The notes: generated by a model from the letters alone, not told the origin. Numbered from the stretch's first letter, positions 13,901-26,125 are shown. The stretch: 64,000 bases of DNA from Serpula lacrymans var. lacrymans S7.9 (GCF_000218685.1 NW_006763307.1:248001-312000); one strand, 5' to 3'. A program made the numbers and translations.

Positions 13901-15149
13901 TGTCTTGGCATGATGCAGCTGGTCAATCAGGCCTTGATCACGTCCTGAAACTGATCGCTAAACTTCTCCAAAGCGAAGATGAATCAGGAGGACTTGTCAT
14001 CGGTGACTTGATCATCCACCTCTTGCGACGCGCTGGAGATTCTGTTCTACCCGTCCTTCCGGAGCTGCTCCAAGCGATGATAGCGCGTATGACAAACGCT
14101 AAGACTGCGACTTTCCTCCAAAGTCTCGTTATTCCTTTTGCCTTCCTTATTTACAACCAGGCTGATACCATCCTTACGCTTCTCGAGTCCAGCACTATGA
14201 TACAAGGCCACTCAGAGCTCGACATCCTAATACAAACCTGGTGTGAGAATGCTGAAACCTTCCAAGGTTTCTGGCCTACACGCATCAGCGCGCTCGCTTT
14301 GACAAAACTATATGCGCTGGAAAGACAGAGTCTACAGTCGTTGATGGTCAAAGGCGATATGGTGGTTAAGCCAGAGACCAAGAATGGTAAGTAACTCATT
14401 CTACTCATAATTATGTTCATGTTCGAACTCGAGTTCATATTCGTCTTGGGGTGCGTGCGGTAGTAATCATGACCCGGTCACGGACAAAGACAAGTGCGCG
14501 TCGAGACTGAGTTACCTTTTGTTGTGGCATGATGTGCTAGTGCTGATGTGTTCCTTTCAATGTTCTTTAGTGCCGCATGAATTTACATCAGTCTCATTCC
14601 CTGTAAAGGCGCTCAAGTTGTTGTTACATGATCTCCGCTCAGGCGGGGATTCAGCTACGATCAACGCTAATGGCGAATCCTTTGATGTAGATTCTGACGA
14701 TGGGGTAAGTTGATAACAAACCTCTGCTATACAACAATCTGATCGTCATCTTTTTGTCCGGATAACTCCAGGATGATGACTGGACAGAGGAAGAAAGGCT
14801 GCATCAAGGGTTCAAGGAGGAAGAATTTTCCTTCCTGTCCGAGATGCTTGGTCCGCGTGGAGCGAACTTCGATAATGATGATATACTAGAGCAGAATGAT
14901 GACGAGGACTTGAAGAATGATCCTGTTTCACAAATGGATATGCAGGTATGTTTAGATGCCTTGTATCATCTTTGTATCATCTTCTATTATGTACTCCACT
15001 TATTACTGCTTCCCTCTATCAAATAGGGACATCTTGTATCATTTTTCCACGAATGTGCAGCCCGCAACACCAATAGCTTCTCTTCGAACGTAGAACATTT
15101 GACAGCGGAGGAGATGGCAGTCGTCAGGCAGGTTGTTCAACAGCAATGA
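10999..15149 (+). CDS. KAP114: Importin-beta family karyopherin, importin-9/Kap114 type
   Basis: Nuclear import receptor made of HEAT repeats; Kap114/importin-9 carries histones H2A-H2B and TATA-binding protein. ATG 10999 (MAASEISAILRDTLS). The N-terminal importin-beta region has SIILRKYVTERWSPYF near 11305, which matches the family pattern (A)xxxLRKYVxxxW. Further landmarks: NCDWPDEYPDLLSSL near 11590, a hallmark of this subfamily; a long run of HEAT helices; VIMTRSRTKT near 14470 and SFPVKALKLLLHDL near 14600, both typical of importin-9; then the acidic loop DDDWTEEERLHQGF near 14775. More than ten short introns join in frame. Stop TGA 15147-15149. No disruption seen. Identification as IPO9/Kap114 rather than another importin rests on the C-terminal motifs. 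Confidence 0.88.
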
Positions 15150-15463
15150 CCACATCATGATGTTTTCCAGGGGTAGTACTACCATTGACAGGAGTCTAGC
15201 TCCGATCATTGTATAAGATAAGAAGAATAGAATAGAATCAAGAGGCCACCCGGATAAGCGTACTAAATGCATTTCGGATGTGTATTGGATTTGACGATAG
15301 TTGTAATTATATGCCACGGTAAGGTCAACGATCACTGGCAGACCAATCGGCGTGCGAAGCTTACGGAGACTACTTTGAGATGCGGATAGCCTACACATGG
15401 CATGTCGTTCAAACGCTCACGTTCCCACACTGTAAATGGTATACAGACTAAAGCCAGATATTG
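15150..15463. other. 3' flank of importin gene, no gene seen
   Basis: About 310 bp without a convincing coding region; probably holds the importin 3' UTR and the start of the repeat region. Confidence 0.5.
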
Positions 15464-15563
15464 TTCACAGCCCGCTGGAATTGATTCATATGGTTCAGAC
15501 AAACCAAATTATATACTTTGGCTTATACACACCATATGAATGCTACCTGATATGGGCTGTGAA
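15464..15563. repeat. Nested inverted repeat (100 bp imperfect palindrome)
   Basis: Outer arms TTCACAGCCC (15464-15473) and GGGCTGTGAA (15554-15563) are perfect inverses; inner arms ATTCATATGG (15484-15493) and CCATATGAAT (15532-15541) are also perfect inverses. Together they could form a long hairpin. It sits at the left edge of the 62 bp array. Confidence 0.75.
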
Positions 15564-15589
15564 AACTATATCCAAAAGTAATAATATAG

Positions 15590-17060
15590 TTGCACAAACC
15601 TGTACTTAGATAAACAGTTTACCAGAACTATACTGTAATGCAACAATTTGGTTTTCCAAGACTATACCATGGAAACAGGGTATTAAAACCATACCATAGT
15701 GATATGGATATATACAACTATACTTTGATAAATGGTGTGGTAAAACCATACTGTAATATGTTGGATATTTGGTCCCTCAAGGCGCGGGAACAGGCAGGAT
15801 TCTTTTGGTAAATGAATGCCGTAACAACATAAATACATGCTTCTTATATAACAAACATATGTAAATATCATGTGAAAAACAATGATAGCCACAAAAGGCT
15901 GGTTGTAATCACAGAGTAAAGCTTCGGGCAAAGCTCCGAAGTTTGCTTACGTAATATAATTTCTACATAATACACTGCTATAGTTGCATAAGACTGTATC
16001 TGGGTAAACAGTGTATCAAAACTATACTACAGTATAGTAATATGGGTGTATGGGACTGTACTTCAGTAAACAGTATATTGAAACCATACTATAACATACT
16101 ACCTACTATGGTCATATAAGACCATACCTTAGTAAACAGTGTATCAGAACTATACCATAGTACAGTAATATGGTTGTATAAGACCATATTTTAGTATATA
16201 GTATATTAAAACCATACTGTAAGATTACTACTATGATCATATAGGACTATACCTTAGGAAACAGTATTTCAGAACTGTACTGTAGCATAGTAATATGGTT
16301 ATATGGGACCATACTTCAGTAAACAGTATATTAAAACTATACTATAATACACACTATAGTTTCATAGGACCATACTTTAGTAGACAGTGTATCAGAACCA
16401 TATCATATTTAGATTATATGGTTTCACAAGACCATATTTCAATAAATAGAATATAGAAACTATATTGTATTTGGGTAATATGGTTGCATAAAACTATACT
16501 ATGATAAACAGTTTATAAACACTATACATGTTTTTTTTTAGTATGGTTTTGATATACCATTGCAAATGTTATGGTTATGTAATACTATATCAATATGGTT
16601 GCAAAAAACTAAACTAAAATTAAACATGTATAAAAATACAAACACAGGATTTGAACTTAAGACCTCATAGTATTGCAAGAGCAAGACAACCAGATTTAAC
16701 CACTACACTATCACCATTATATATATTGTCTAAATATTATATGCTATAAGCCTATAAAGTTGTCTAGTTTCAATAGACTTAGAATAATTTTGTGAAAAAA
16801 TGCAGCGATATAGTTTCCCCACACCATATCCAAACAGTATTATAGCACCATACTACTTATATGGTTTCTCAAAACTGTAATAATAGAATAGTGCACAAAA
16901 ACCATTTCACACAATATAGTCACCTAAAACCATATTATTGTATAGTTGTCAGATACTGTTTCAGATATAGTTTCTACAAACCATATTGGTAAAAAGTAAT
17001 ATAGTGGTATAAAACCATATCCCAACCAATAAGTAGGTATAGTTTATATATACAGGTACT
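15590..17060. repeat. AT-rich array of degenerate ~62 bp hairpin units
   Basis: A recurring core near gtaaacagt is seen at 16004, 16066, 16132, 16194, 16258, 16319, 16380, 16442 and 16503, spacing 61-66 bp, with earlier copies at 15609, 15671 and 15727. Between cores each unit holds an inverted pair of the form atggtt-n-accat (for example tatggttgtataagaccata near 16170). Alternate units resemble each other more closely (gtgtatcagaac versus gtatattaaaac), suggesting a ~125 bp dimer. About 190 bp of unrelated sequence (15765-15955) interrupts the array. More degenerate copies of the atggt/accat motif continue to about 17050 on the far side of a tRNA-like segment. No coding potential. Confidence 0.8.
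16636..16714 (-). repeat. tRNA-like sequence (pol III A and B boxes), minus strand
   Basis: Read on the minus strand there is an A box TAGTGTAGTGG (complement of 16700-16710; consensus TRGYNNARNGG) and, about 42 nt later, a B box AGTTCAAATCC (complement of 16647-16657; consensus GGTTCRANTCC). The acceptor and T-arm stems do not pair well, so this is not a working tRNA gene but a tRNA-derived element such as a SINE head. Confidence 0.55.
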
Positions 17061-17102
17061 TTTATACATTTATTTAAATATCTTGAATATCATTTCTATT
17101 CA

Positions 17103-17178
17103 TCTTGTGGCTCAGTGGTTTAGTTGTCTACTCAAATTATTGACTGACCACAAGGCCTTTGGTTCAATTTTTGATGGT
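17103..17178 (+). repeat. tRNA-like sequence (pol III A and B boxes), plus strand
   Basis: A box TGGCTCAGTGG at 17108-17118 matches the consensus exactly; B box GGTTCAATTTT at 17161-17171 is near-consensus. Arms do not form a clean cloverleaf. It points away from the minus-strand tRNA-like sequence at 16636-16714, on the outer edge of the AT-rich repeat region. Confidence 0.5.
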
Positions 17179-18095
17179 GGCAATTTTTTTGAAATGCAAT
17201 GAGATAGTCTCTAGAAACCATATCACTGAATTAATTACAGCCGGCTGTGAATGCAATGTGGCTAAATGCTGTATACGTCCTAAAGTGGTAGACCGTGAGC
17301 GTTTGAACAGCCGGGTCTGCGTCGCCTGCCCCTTGAGATGTTATACCGTGACCACTGGCACCACCGCTCGATATTCAAGGTCCTGCATTTTACCCTTGCA
17401 GGCTGGATGTATCCGCCGTGATGTAAGTTACGTATGCTCATATTCAAACTGGTAATGACGAATCATATAATGAATTCAAATACCAATTACCTCACGAACG
17501 CCTGGCAGGTCAACCAAGCCTGTTCAATTTCTGATGAACAAACTGCTATGAGCTGAAACAGTTTACCCAGGCTGGTCACACCGTGCGGCATTTCGTCCGT
17601 TGGTTTGATTGCATCACCAGTGAGCGCTCGTTGATTGTTGCATTGAATTCACAATCGCCATTGCAGTCCGTAATTGTACGCCTATGCTATGCCCTTGCCA
17701 TACCAGTGATCAATGTGTCACGGTATAGCATTCTGTACCGGCGCTATCGACAGTACTCTTTCGGCTCTATCAATACAGATGTGAAATCATCATCATCACA
17801 CATTGACAACATGAGCGGATTTCAAACCATATGCACTTCATACTACTATCTCAGCCCAAGTACCCTTCGCAGCTTCCATACATAACCTATTGGTAGGAGA
17901 GAGTAGTATGCGTTTTTCAAGCCTCCAAGCACTTACATGGCAGCGGAGACTAGCTTGGCAAATGAATCAACATCACTGATAATCCCCTGTCAATCTATCG
18001 TACGAGCCTGTACGAGCAAGGCACCGTTACAGCCTGGAAAATATATAAACTGGAAAGGTTGATATTTCGTATACCTGGCGTACATAGACTCCTAG
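17179..18095. other. Intergenic, no gene recognised
   Basis: Short open frames occur at 17159-17455 and 17583-17885 but show no recognisable motif and no supporting splice context. GC content returns to normal after the AT-rich array. Confidence 0.4.
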
Positions 18096-19671
18096 ATGGC
18101 AGACTTTTATACTACCCCGGCTTTCCTGTCTAATCTGCAGACATCTAAGGTATAGTATTCCTCTTTTCTTCTTAGCTGCGCTCTTTTGACCAAATGTTGG
18201 CTCAGTACTTGAATGGTGCGTAATTCTCTCGGAATGAATATAAGTAATATGTCATGGACACTCCGTATGACTAGTCGCTGGTTTGGCAATATGGGTAAGG
18301 ATGCTCAACTCATATCAAGCTCATTAAATAACTCAAAGATTTTCAGATATTTGACTTTTGTATCACGTTTGAGACGGAGGTTAATTTGATGTTGCTATAC
18401 GTTCATCAAACACTCACCCGAGTTATGTCAGGTACACTTGGTCTGTGGAAAGAAGTGGGATTTTACGCGATTCGTATTCACTGCCTCGCGTTATCTACCT
18501 CTAATTGGCGCTCTTCTGACAGTGAGCGGTATGTGATTTTAATTGGTGATACATTACACAATATCTGATGTAGCAGGACATAGCTGCTCTTCAGACAGAT
18601 CGTTCAGGAAGCGTTAGTAACATCATATCATAAGTAAGATACTCGAGCTTAATTTTGCTATGGATAGTGCATACCCTTCAATGATGCTTCAGATGGTAAG
18701 CTTCTTAAGCTTAAGAAATGTCAGACTTTTATCTTACCTTCCTTGCAGTGATTCACTTGCTGGGCATTGTCGCCTCAGAAGGCTGGTCTTCAGTTACTCT
18801 TACAGTTCTTCTTGAACTAAACTTTATTTGTGAAGGTCTACTCATCCTACGAACTTGTGCTTTCTGGCAAGGCAACAAGAAACTCCTGATTGGGGTATTG
18901 GTTTACGGTGTCGTATGAATCTTCACTCTGCACGAGAAGCTATTCGATACAACCAGTTTATATAGCTTTCGCTTCTACTAGCTGTCGTCGTGCCTCGTCA
19001 AATACACAACAAATACACTAGCTGTAAGCCCTTGCAATATCAATCGCCCAGTCCAAAGCTTACTCTTTCCCTTAGCAAACCCGGGAGGTTGCATATTTGC
19101 AGGCAATCAAACAAACGCTATACAATATGCATTCTTAGTAGTTTTTGAGATCGGTTGGTGCTAATCTCGTAGCAAGGGTACTATACTGATCGATACCTGC
19201 GTGACTTCAGTCCTGCTGTTTTTAACAGCACTCAAAAGGTATAAATTCTATGAGCATGCTAGGGATAGCATAGTAATCACCACACTCTTTCGGGATAATG
19301 TGCTGTATATGGGAGCTATTATATGTGAGTCACTATAGCTTTACAGTACAGCTATTCCTCACTACAATATGTTCATTCCTAGCCATTTCATTGGCCAATA
19401 TCATCGTCATTGTCACTGTACTGGTAAATTTTGATGCTTGCAGAGAATAGTCAGATGAAATACTGATGTCTTAAATCACTCAGCTTGGTGCTATTAACGC
19501 CCTCGACACGTGCGTTCAGATGATAACACGATCCTCAAGATACTCATAGAAAATGTTGTTTACAGACTACAGCTCGCACTGCATAGCGTCCTAGCCTCTC
19601 GCATTCTGTTTAATCTCCGTGAAACTCAAAACTATACGAGAAGTTACCGTATTAGAATTCCTCGTGGTTGA
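18096..19671 (+). CDS. DUF6533 multi-pass membrane protein, copy 1
   Basis: Basidiomycete family of roughly 300-residue seven-helix proteins of unknown function. ATG 18096 (MADFYTTPAFLS). Exons joined by eye: LRSFDQMLAQYLN; the DUF6533 signature FDFCITFETE near 18350; VHLVCGKKWDFTRFVF and ASRYLPLIGALLTVS near 18430-18520 after an intron; TDRSGS; CIPFNDASD near 18665-18695; then IHLLGIVASEG near 18750, RTCAFWQGNKKLL near 18850, TALKRYKFYEHARDS near 19230, TLFRDNVLYMGAII near 19285 and the C-terminal SVLASRILFNLRETQ near 19590. Stop TGA 19669-19671. Every junction can be joined in frame, although one intron near 18783 appears to start with GC instead of GT. Convergent with copy 2, 242 bp away. 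Possibly a sensor or receptor; that is inference. Confidence 0.7.
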
Positions 19672-19913
19672 GCCTGAGAGAGATGGGAGGTGTTGCGCTG
19701 TCAAGAAGTCACCTGTATTTGTATTTGTATACTGGTCATGAAGGCTAACAAGATCCTAACGATGTAAAACTTGTGCAACGTAATACCAGTTTTGGTGGGG
19801 TGAAACGAATTTGGAAGATTTTTGTAATATAAAACACAGGATAACCGACTTCATGCGAGCTCGTAGCTCCAATTGCAATTCTGCGGAAGGTATTTCATCC
19901 GCGATGAAACTCC

Positions 19914-21523
19914 TTACGACTGAAGTACTGAGGTAGCACGACCATCAGAATCCACCAGAGGCATCAGGGTCTCACAGCGCATAGCGGGTCCTAGGGCATC
20001 TGTCCGACGCAGGTTGAATAGAATGCGAGATGCTAGGACGCTGTGTACGACGATCTGCAATCTACGCATCTGATGTGAGAGCGCCTGACTTTGTATAGTT
20101 CCTAACGCACGTATCGAGTGAATTGATGTATCCAACCTGATCGTGATGTAAGCAATGAGTATTATCCCACCATCAGAATATTCTGACTCACTGGAACAGA
20201 AACAGTTAGGAGAATATTTGCCAACGTAATCACTAGGAATGAATCATTAGTAAGTGGGAGGAGAAGTAGAGAGCGACTTCACATATTATACAGCTAATAT
20301 ACATGATCCCATCGAGATAGAGAGTGATGATCACGGAGCTGTTGGTAAAGCGATAATTTTTGAATCTTTTGTATATGATCAAAAATAACAGGACTAAACA
20401 TACATAAAGGTGTAAACTACCTCGACAAACGAGATTTCAAGACAGAACTCACTGAATTCGAACAGTAACAAAAACCCATATACTATCGCGCCTGTTCTAC
20501 CATCAAAAAATAGGCAACTCCCAGGATTTGCTTTGAAGTGGTATCAACTAGACCGCAAGCTATTTCTAGAGAAATTGACGCACTGTAGCCTTCCGGAGCC
20601 TGCACTTGAGTTGGCACAAAAATAGCCATTGCAATAAGGATCTTGAATCCACATTTTAATCGTAGATATAATAACCTATGCCAAAACCACTTACTGCAGC
20701 GAGTCCTAGAAGCCCGGCAAGTAATTGCTTACTACCTTCCCAAAACGTGTAAGTTCGCTGAACTAGTAAGCCTGCATCATCATTGGCCCATATCAGCCAA
20801 AGCTAGACATACATGGGTGGGTGAGTTACCTTCTGCAGCGACAATGCCCACGATGTGTATGACTGTTGGTGTGGTCAATGCAACGCGAGTATTTCCAAAA
20901 ACGTAGGACTGACTGTTTTCCGCCGTATCGAAGGGTTCACACTGCAAAGAATTCACTCAGTGCGAAGGATAGGTTTGATATGAAGATAAAAAACTGACAT
21001 TGCCCGTACGAGTCACCACAGCAGCTTGTCAAGTACAGTGACAGTAAATTCGAGATATCAGAAGGCACGAACAAAATATGACTTACAATATACAGTCATA
21101 ACAGCCCCTATGAATGGCAGGTAACGGGCAAGTGTAAACATGATCCGGGTAGTTTTCCATTGTCTCCCCCAGACCCAGTGAATCTGTTGACGACGTCTAA
21201 GAAATGGTTTAACTTTATGATGCTCATTAAGGACCACCTCAGTTCCCGATGTGATACAATAGTCATAAAGCTGAGATTGTCATCAGTACTGCAGCGATAG
21301 CTCTTTCCTATTACTTTCTTACCCAAACCGCCAACCCAGCGACTAATGAGATCGATGAGCTGTAGCATTGAAACCTCATTTGAAGATCGACTCATCATGC
21401 ATACCGTTAAAATACTGGAAATATGGGTGATATCAATACGATACCAAATGACAGACACAGTATCACGGTGCTTACCTTGGATGTCTGCAAACCTGAAAGG
21501 AATAAAGGGGAGTCCGTCGACAT
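19914..21523 (-). CDS. DUF6533 multi-pass membrane protein, copy 2
   Basis: Same exon plan as the + copy. ATG 21523 (MSTDSPLFLSGLQTSK); short exon YFN; VAGLAVW; signature LYDYCITSGTE near 21250; HWVWGRQWKTTRIMFTLARY and LPFIGAVMTVY near 21110-21180; IHIVGIVAAEG near 20850; RTYTFWEGSKQLLAGLL near 20730; C-terminal SVLASRILFNLRRTD near 20010. Stop at 19914. Hydrophobic helices are spread through it. I did not resolve every exon in the middle (20140-20640), so hidden damage is possible. Confidence 0.6.
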
Positions 21524-22049
21524 TCTGGCTGTGCGACTTGCTGATCAGTTATTTACCTGGTTTATCTGGCTATATATCAAAAACGTGGATATCCGTCCCC
21601 CTCAGTTCCACATGTACGTTCTCCTATGTCCTATGATTAGGATACGAGAGTCTATCGGATGATTATTGACCCTGAAGCCTCGAGGAATCAAGCAACACCT
21701 TTTATCGTGAGAGGACCCAGATCCTTCTCAGCCTCGCTATTGGTAATCACCATGAGCGCCTGTTAAAATAAGATGCCACGGACCCCGTAGTCACTTCTCT
21801 CTCACCACAACCACGCTATTGGCTGCTGCAAAGATATATGATACGATACTGAATGGAACCATTCCTTTTAGTGGGACTTTGAACAAGAATCCAGGCACAA
21901 CTTGAAAACATGTTAGATCCATGGCTGGGAGCCTAGATACATTGTCCCGTCAGAGCCAATTAGCCGTAAAGGTCATATCCATGCATATTAACAAATCCAC
22001 AATATACCGCGCAGTACAGCCAAACACTCCCAACATGTACAGGGACAAC

Positions 22050-23704
22050 TCACCCAATCTCAGAGTCATTGCGTGCCCCGCTTGGACCGGGTAGTGATTC
22101 CCTTGTATCTGCTCGCCACTCACTCCTGGAGGAAATAAACGACAGGGGTATCGTGTCTTCTTGCCTTCTTGCGTTCGTTTGACGAAGGTTGAAGAGGATT
22201 CGAGATGCCAGAACGCTATGTGATACAATTTGTAGCCTACAAGTAGACCGAGATTGAGATTGAGTTGAAATGCACCCGAAAACGAACGTACGTATCAAGA
22301 GAATTGATATATCCAACCTAATATAAATTTCATGTCATATCGTGCTGTTTAACGTGAAACAAAAGTACTCACGGGAACAGTGACAGTGACGACTATGTTT
22401 ATCAGCGTTATCACTGAAATTACACGTCATATTAAACTCGAATTTTGGTTATAAAGGTGGAGGCACCTACAAATAATGCAAATCATATATATCACCCCAT
22501 CACGATAGAGAGTTACGATGAGTAGGTTGTTAGTTGTGTTATAGAACCGAAATCTCTTGTATATATTCAAAAACAACAAGACTGAAGCCACGTTGCACCA
22601 TCGGTTAGATCCACGAACTTAATATTACTAAATCTGAAGCTCACGTAGTTCAAACAGTATCAAAAACCCATACACAATTGCCCCAGTCCTTCCGTCGAAA
22701 AAGATACAGCTACCCGGATTTGCTTGGAGATGTCAGCTTGACATGAATATTGATTATAAAAGAGTGACCTACGGTAGCCTTCAGGGGCAGTGACTTGAGT
22801 GGGCACAACAACTGCTCCAATAGTGATAACCTATAACAAGCTTTCAGCCGCATATCAGCCTTGATAATTACAAGAAACCCACTACAGCAAACGGCACAAG
22901 CCATAGAAGCAACTTTTTACTGCTTTTCCAAAACGCATAAGTCCTCAAGATAAGGAGCACTGTGCGGTCTCCCGCATTAGCGCAATTTCAGAAGAAATAA
23001 AAAAAATAGTTTCAATGGAACCTTCTGCTGCAACAATGCCAATGATGTGGATGACTTCGCTTCCTTAGTGTTCGCAACAACATGATAGGCATGAAAGACC
23101 CACTATTTGCGGCGTTGTTGAATGGTGCACACTGTATCGAGTATCAATACCTGCCGCTCATTATGACAAAATGCAGTGAAACAACTAACATTGCCTGAAC
23201 GATCCACCACAGCAGCTTCAATAAAATGTGAGAGGTTATGCGCGAAGAGGTAACTAGAACGTACGTACTATACACGGTCATAGAAGCGCCGATGGTTGGT
23301 ACATAGCGTGCAAGTGTGAATATAATCCGCGTAAATTGCCATTTTCGCCCCCAGACCCAAAGAACCTACGGTGTCATTATTTGAGCTTGATAAAAATCCA
23401 TAAATTGATGCATGATACCTCAGTCTCGAATGTAATGCAGTAGTCGAACACCTAGAAGTGTGCCAGGTTAGTTAAGGTGTATTTATTTCTTACGCGTCCT
23501 TACCCAAACTGCCAAACCAGCAACTGATGTTCATCAATTATCATTGCTCTGAGTATAGCCTCTAGTGATCGTGTAACAGCGCTCACCATTGAAATACTGC
23601 AGGAGAAGAACAGATGTCAATGCAATTTGATCTATGTGGGCAAAGAGTATACACACCCGGGATACCTGCAGACTTGTTAGGAAGGATACGCTTGTAGTTG
23701 ACAT
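22050..23704 (-). CDS. DUF6533 multi-pass membrane protein, copy 3
   Basis: Third paralogue, in tandem with copy 2. ATG 23704 (MSTTSVSFLTSLQ); YFN exon near 23595; VAGLAVW near 23510; FDYCITFETE near 23440; WVWGRKWQFTRIIFTLARY near 23320-23380; PTIGASMTVY near 23290; DRSGN then CAPFNNAAN near 23090-23220; C-terminal SVLASRILFNLRQTN near 22180 and a tail to the stop at 22050. Signature exons match copies 1 and 2 in order and phase. Middle exons (22330-22900) are only partly resolved. Confidence 0.6.
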
Positions 23705-25714
23705 TCCACTCACCCCAACTATACCCAGCGTACAACACCACCTCATTTATATAGTGGCATATATAGACTATCCTAGGATTCTGGCTTCCACACTTCTTTG
23801 TCGTCAATTATGGCGGGAAACGGATAATGGTCTCATCCATATGCGCCGATTGGCGCGATATAAGAAGAACTTGATGACCATTACCCCGTCTTGTTACTCC
23901 GGAGTGCGGAGTCCTGAGTGATTGGCCGATACTCTCTAGCGTGAGAGGGAGCGAACTTATTTGAATACCGCGGTCTTGGCGAAAACCCCTGTACAGACAA
24001 TGCCTACCAAGATCAAGTGATTTTGGGTAACCTTCTCATATATTGATGCGACGAGATGATGAATTGCTGATAGGATCACGACAGGCCTGAGAACAAGCCA
24101 TCCAGTAGAACTAGTCGCAGTTTGAAAGGTCAGTCTCTTACTCACCTATAATCACTTTTTCCAACTCTTCTCTGATATACTCGCCCCAGTTCTTGGTTAG
24201 GTTACGTATAAAAATGGCATCTTAAGCTCCCGTCGTAGCTGTTATGAATTACTCATAGGATTTGCGACTAATTCATTTATGCACTAAAGTACTCTGTTTG
24301 CAAGCAGCTGGCTAAACTTAAGATCGAGTGCGAACAACCGTGGAAGAGTACATGACATGCCTGGGAAGCCACTGAGAGCATGAAAAAATGTTAGCATGTT
24401 TATTGGGTGCCTGTAGTACACTGACGTGCCGTCGGCTTAAATACCTTCTCAAATCCTCTCTGTAAGAACTGGAGTGGCGAACCTTATTGATTTCATCCAC
24501 AGGTTATCGTCAGTAGACGCGCCATCGTGTAATCGGAGCATTTCAATAGACTGTAGATCTGTCAGTATGAGCGATGGGTAGCCGAAAACTTCGATTAACC
24601 TGCGTACAACTTACTAGTGAAGCCCAGTAAACGATCCACATAAATGTTGAGGCTTTGAAGCGCGGCCGCAAAACAATGTTTACGTTTCTTCATGACTGCT
24701 GTTTTGGGAAGAGTATAAAATTGACATCAAGCTAGTCAGCATCTTATTGCGAGCCAACTGATTCAGATAGTTGCAATGTTATACAAATATCAGACAAGGA
24801 CGAGGAAAATATTTGAGCCTCAGTATATCTCCGAAATGATTTGAAGCTCAGGATGATCCTGCCTAGTTACACTTGTCCTCGTATGATGCCATTCTCTGAA
24901 CGTAAGGAATAAGGTCTCAAAATATGAATATGAATGAAGGTGTAAAAGAACGATACTCACCAATATCCCTTGCAAATTAGAATTGAAGGAATCCCAATCC
25001 CAACGAGAGGATATTCCCAGCCTTCTCACAGGCTAGCTTAACATGTTAAGGCAGCTGCGTACCATGGCACTTGGGGGTCTCGCGGTGTGGTAGTTCATAT
25101 ACAGGCAGTACATCAATTAATTTTTTCCTCCATCCAGCACAGTACCAAAGTAGGATTAAACGACTCGCGTTCGGCCTTCAAGTTTAGCATCTCGTTAACG
25201 TGTTTTCTAGTGTAGGCTATCTGGTCTGCACCGAGACCTAAGTTCATTGCGTCTTCTTCGCGTCTTCTTCGCATAGTTCTTTAAGCAAATACCACGGTGG
25301 ATCAATTGGGCTTGGCACAACTTGCCATTGCGAGCCTTCCAGAAGTCTACTGGATAGGCCCAGCAGGACGTGCCGCTCCTATATTGAGGTTTCTGGATCC
25401 ACCAATATGCTTCAAAGCTTGGAGATTTTGACAGCAAGTCTAAGTCATGAAATCTACAGAAGACGATAGCCTACATTCCCACCGTGGATGGAGAAAGAAA
25501 ATCATGTTCAAACGCCCTGGTCAAAATTTTACTTTTTCGGACAACGTAGCGGGCTTAAGTAAGCACATGTATATGGAAATGGTCCGATTCGTTGGCTGTA
25601 AAGTTTGCAAATTTGGGACTATGCATCAACGAAAGAGTTTGAGCATGTTATGACATTTCCTTGTTTGTATATCTGAGCGAAACATCGTGGCTGTTGGACA
25701 ACGGGTATATAAGA
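23705..25714. other. Intergenic, no gene recognised
   Basis: About 2 kb with only short open frames (24820-25029 and 25207-25437 on minus; 25447-25653 on plus). None shows a motif I recognise, and the frames are not joined by clear splice sites. Confidence 0.4.
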
Positions 25715-26125
25715 CTATAAATTCATATCAAAATAGTGCTGATTTTCATCGCAGATAATAAATTCTAATGATTTGTAAGTCAGTTGCAACCAGCGTACAA
25801 TCAAATATCAAAGTGCCATGAAGTTACAGTGTAGACGGTAAATTCCAGTTGGCATAAACTGGTTGTAAGAATAATATAATTACATATCAAAACGGTATTA
25901 ATCTTCAGCTTTGATAGTATCTTCCCACTATCCGTAGACCAGCTGTAACCAACATATAAGCACGTATCAAAATGTCATAGTCCTTCAAAGCAAGCGATAA
26001 AATACGGCTAAGTAGAACGCAGTTACACCAAGGATGTAGTTACATATCAAAGTGACGTTAGTATTTCACCTTAACAATAATTTCTATCCATCTACCAACC
26101 AGCTATATTCAGCATACAAAGGTTA
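25715..26125. repeat. Five-unit degenerate tandem repeat, period ~80 bp
   Basis: The marker atatcaaa or gtatcaaa recurs at 25725, 25805, 25884, 25964 and 26044, i.e. every 79-80 bp. Units share a second block of the type accagct-n-accaacatacaa (near 25790, 25940 and 26095). Units have diverged substantially. The array abuts the stop codon of the Plavaka transposase at 26131 and would be subterminal in that element. Confidence 0.75.

Noticed and set aside
15590..16560. CRISPR-like array
   Set aside because: Units are degenerate and contiguous with no unique spacers, and the organism is a eukaryote.
16636..17178. Functional tRNA genes
   Set aside because: A and B boxes are present but acceptor and T stems do not pair, so I list them only as tRNA-like repeats.
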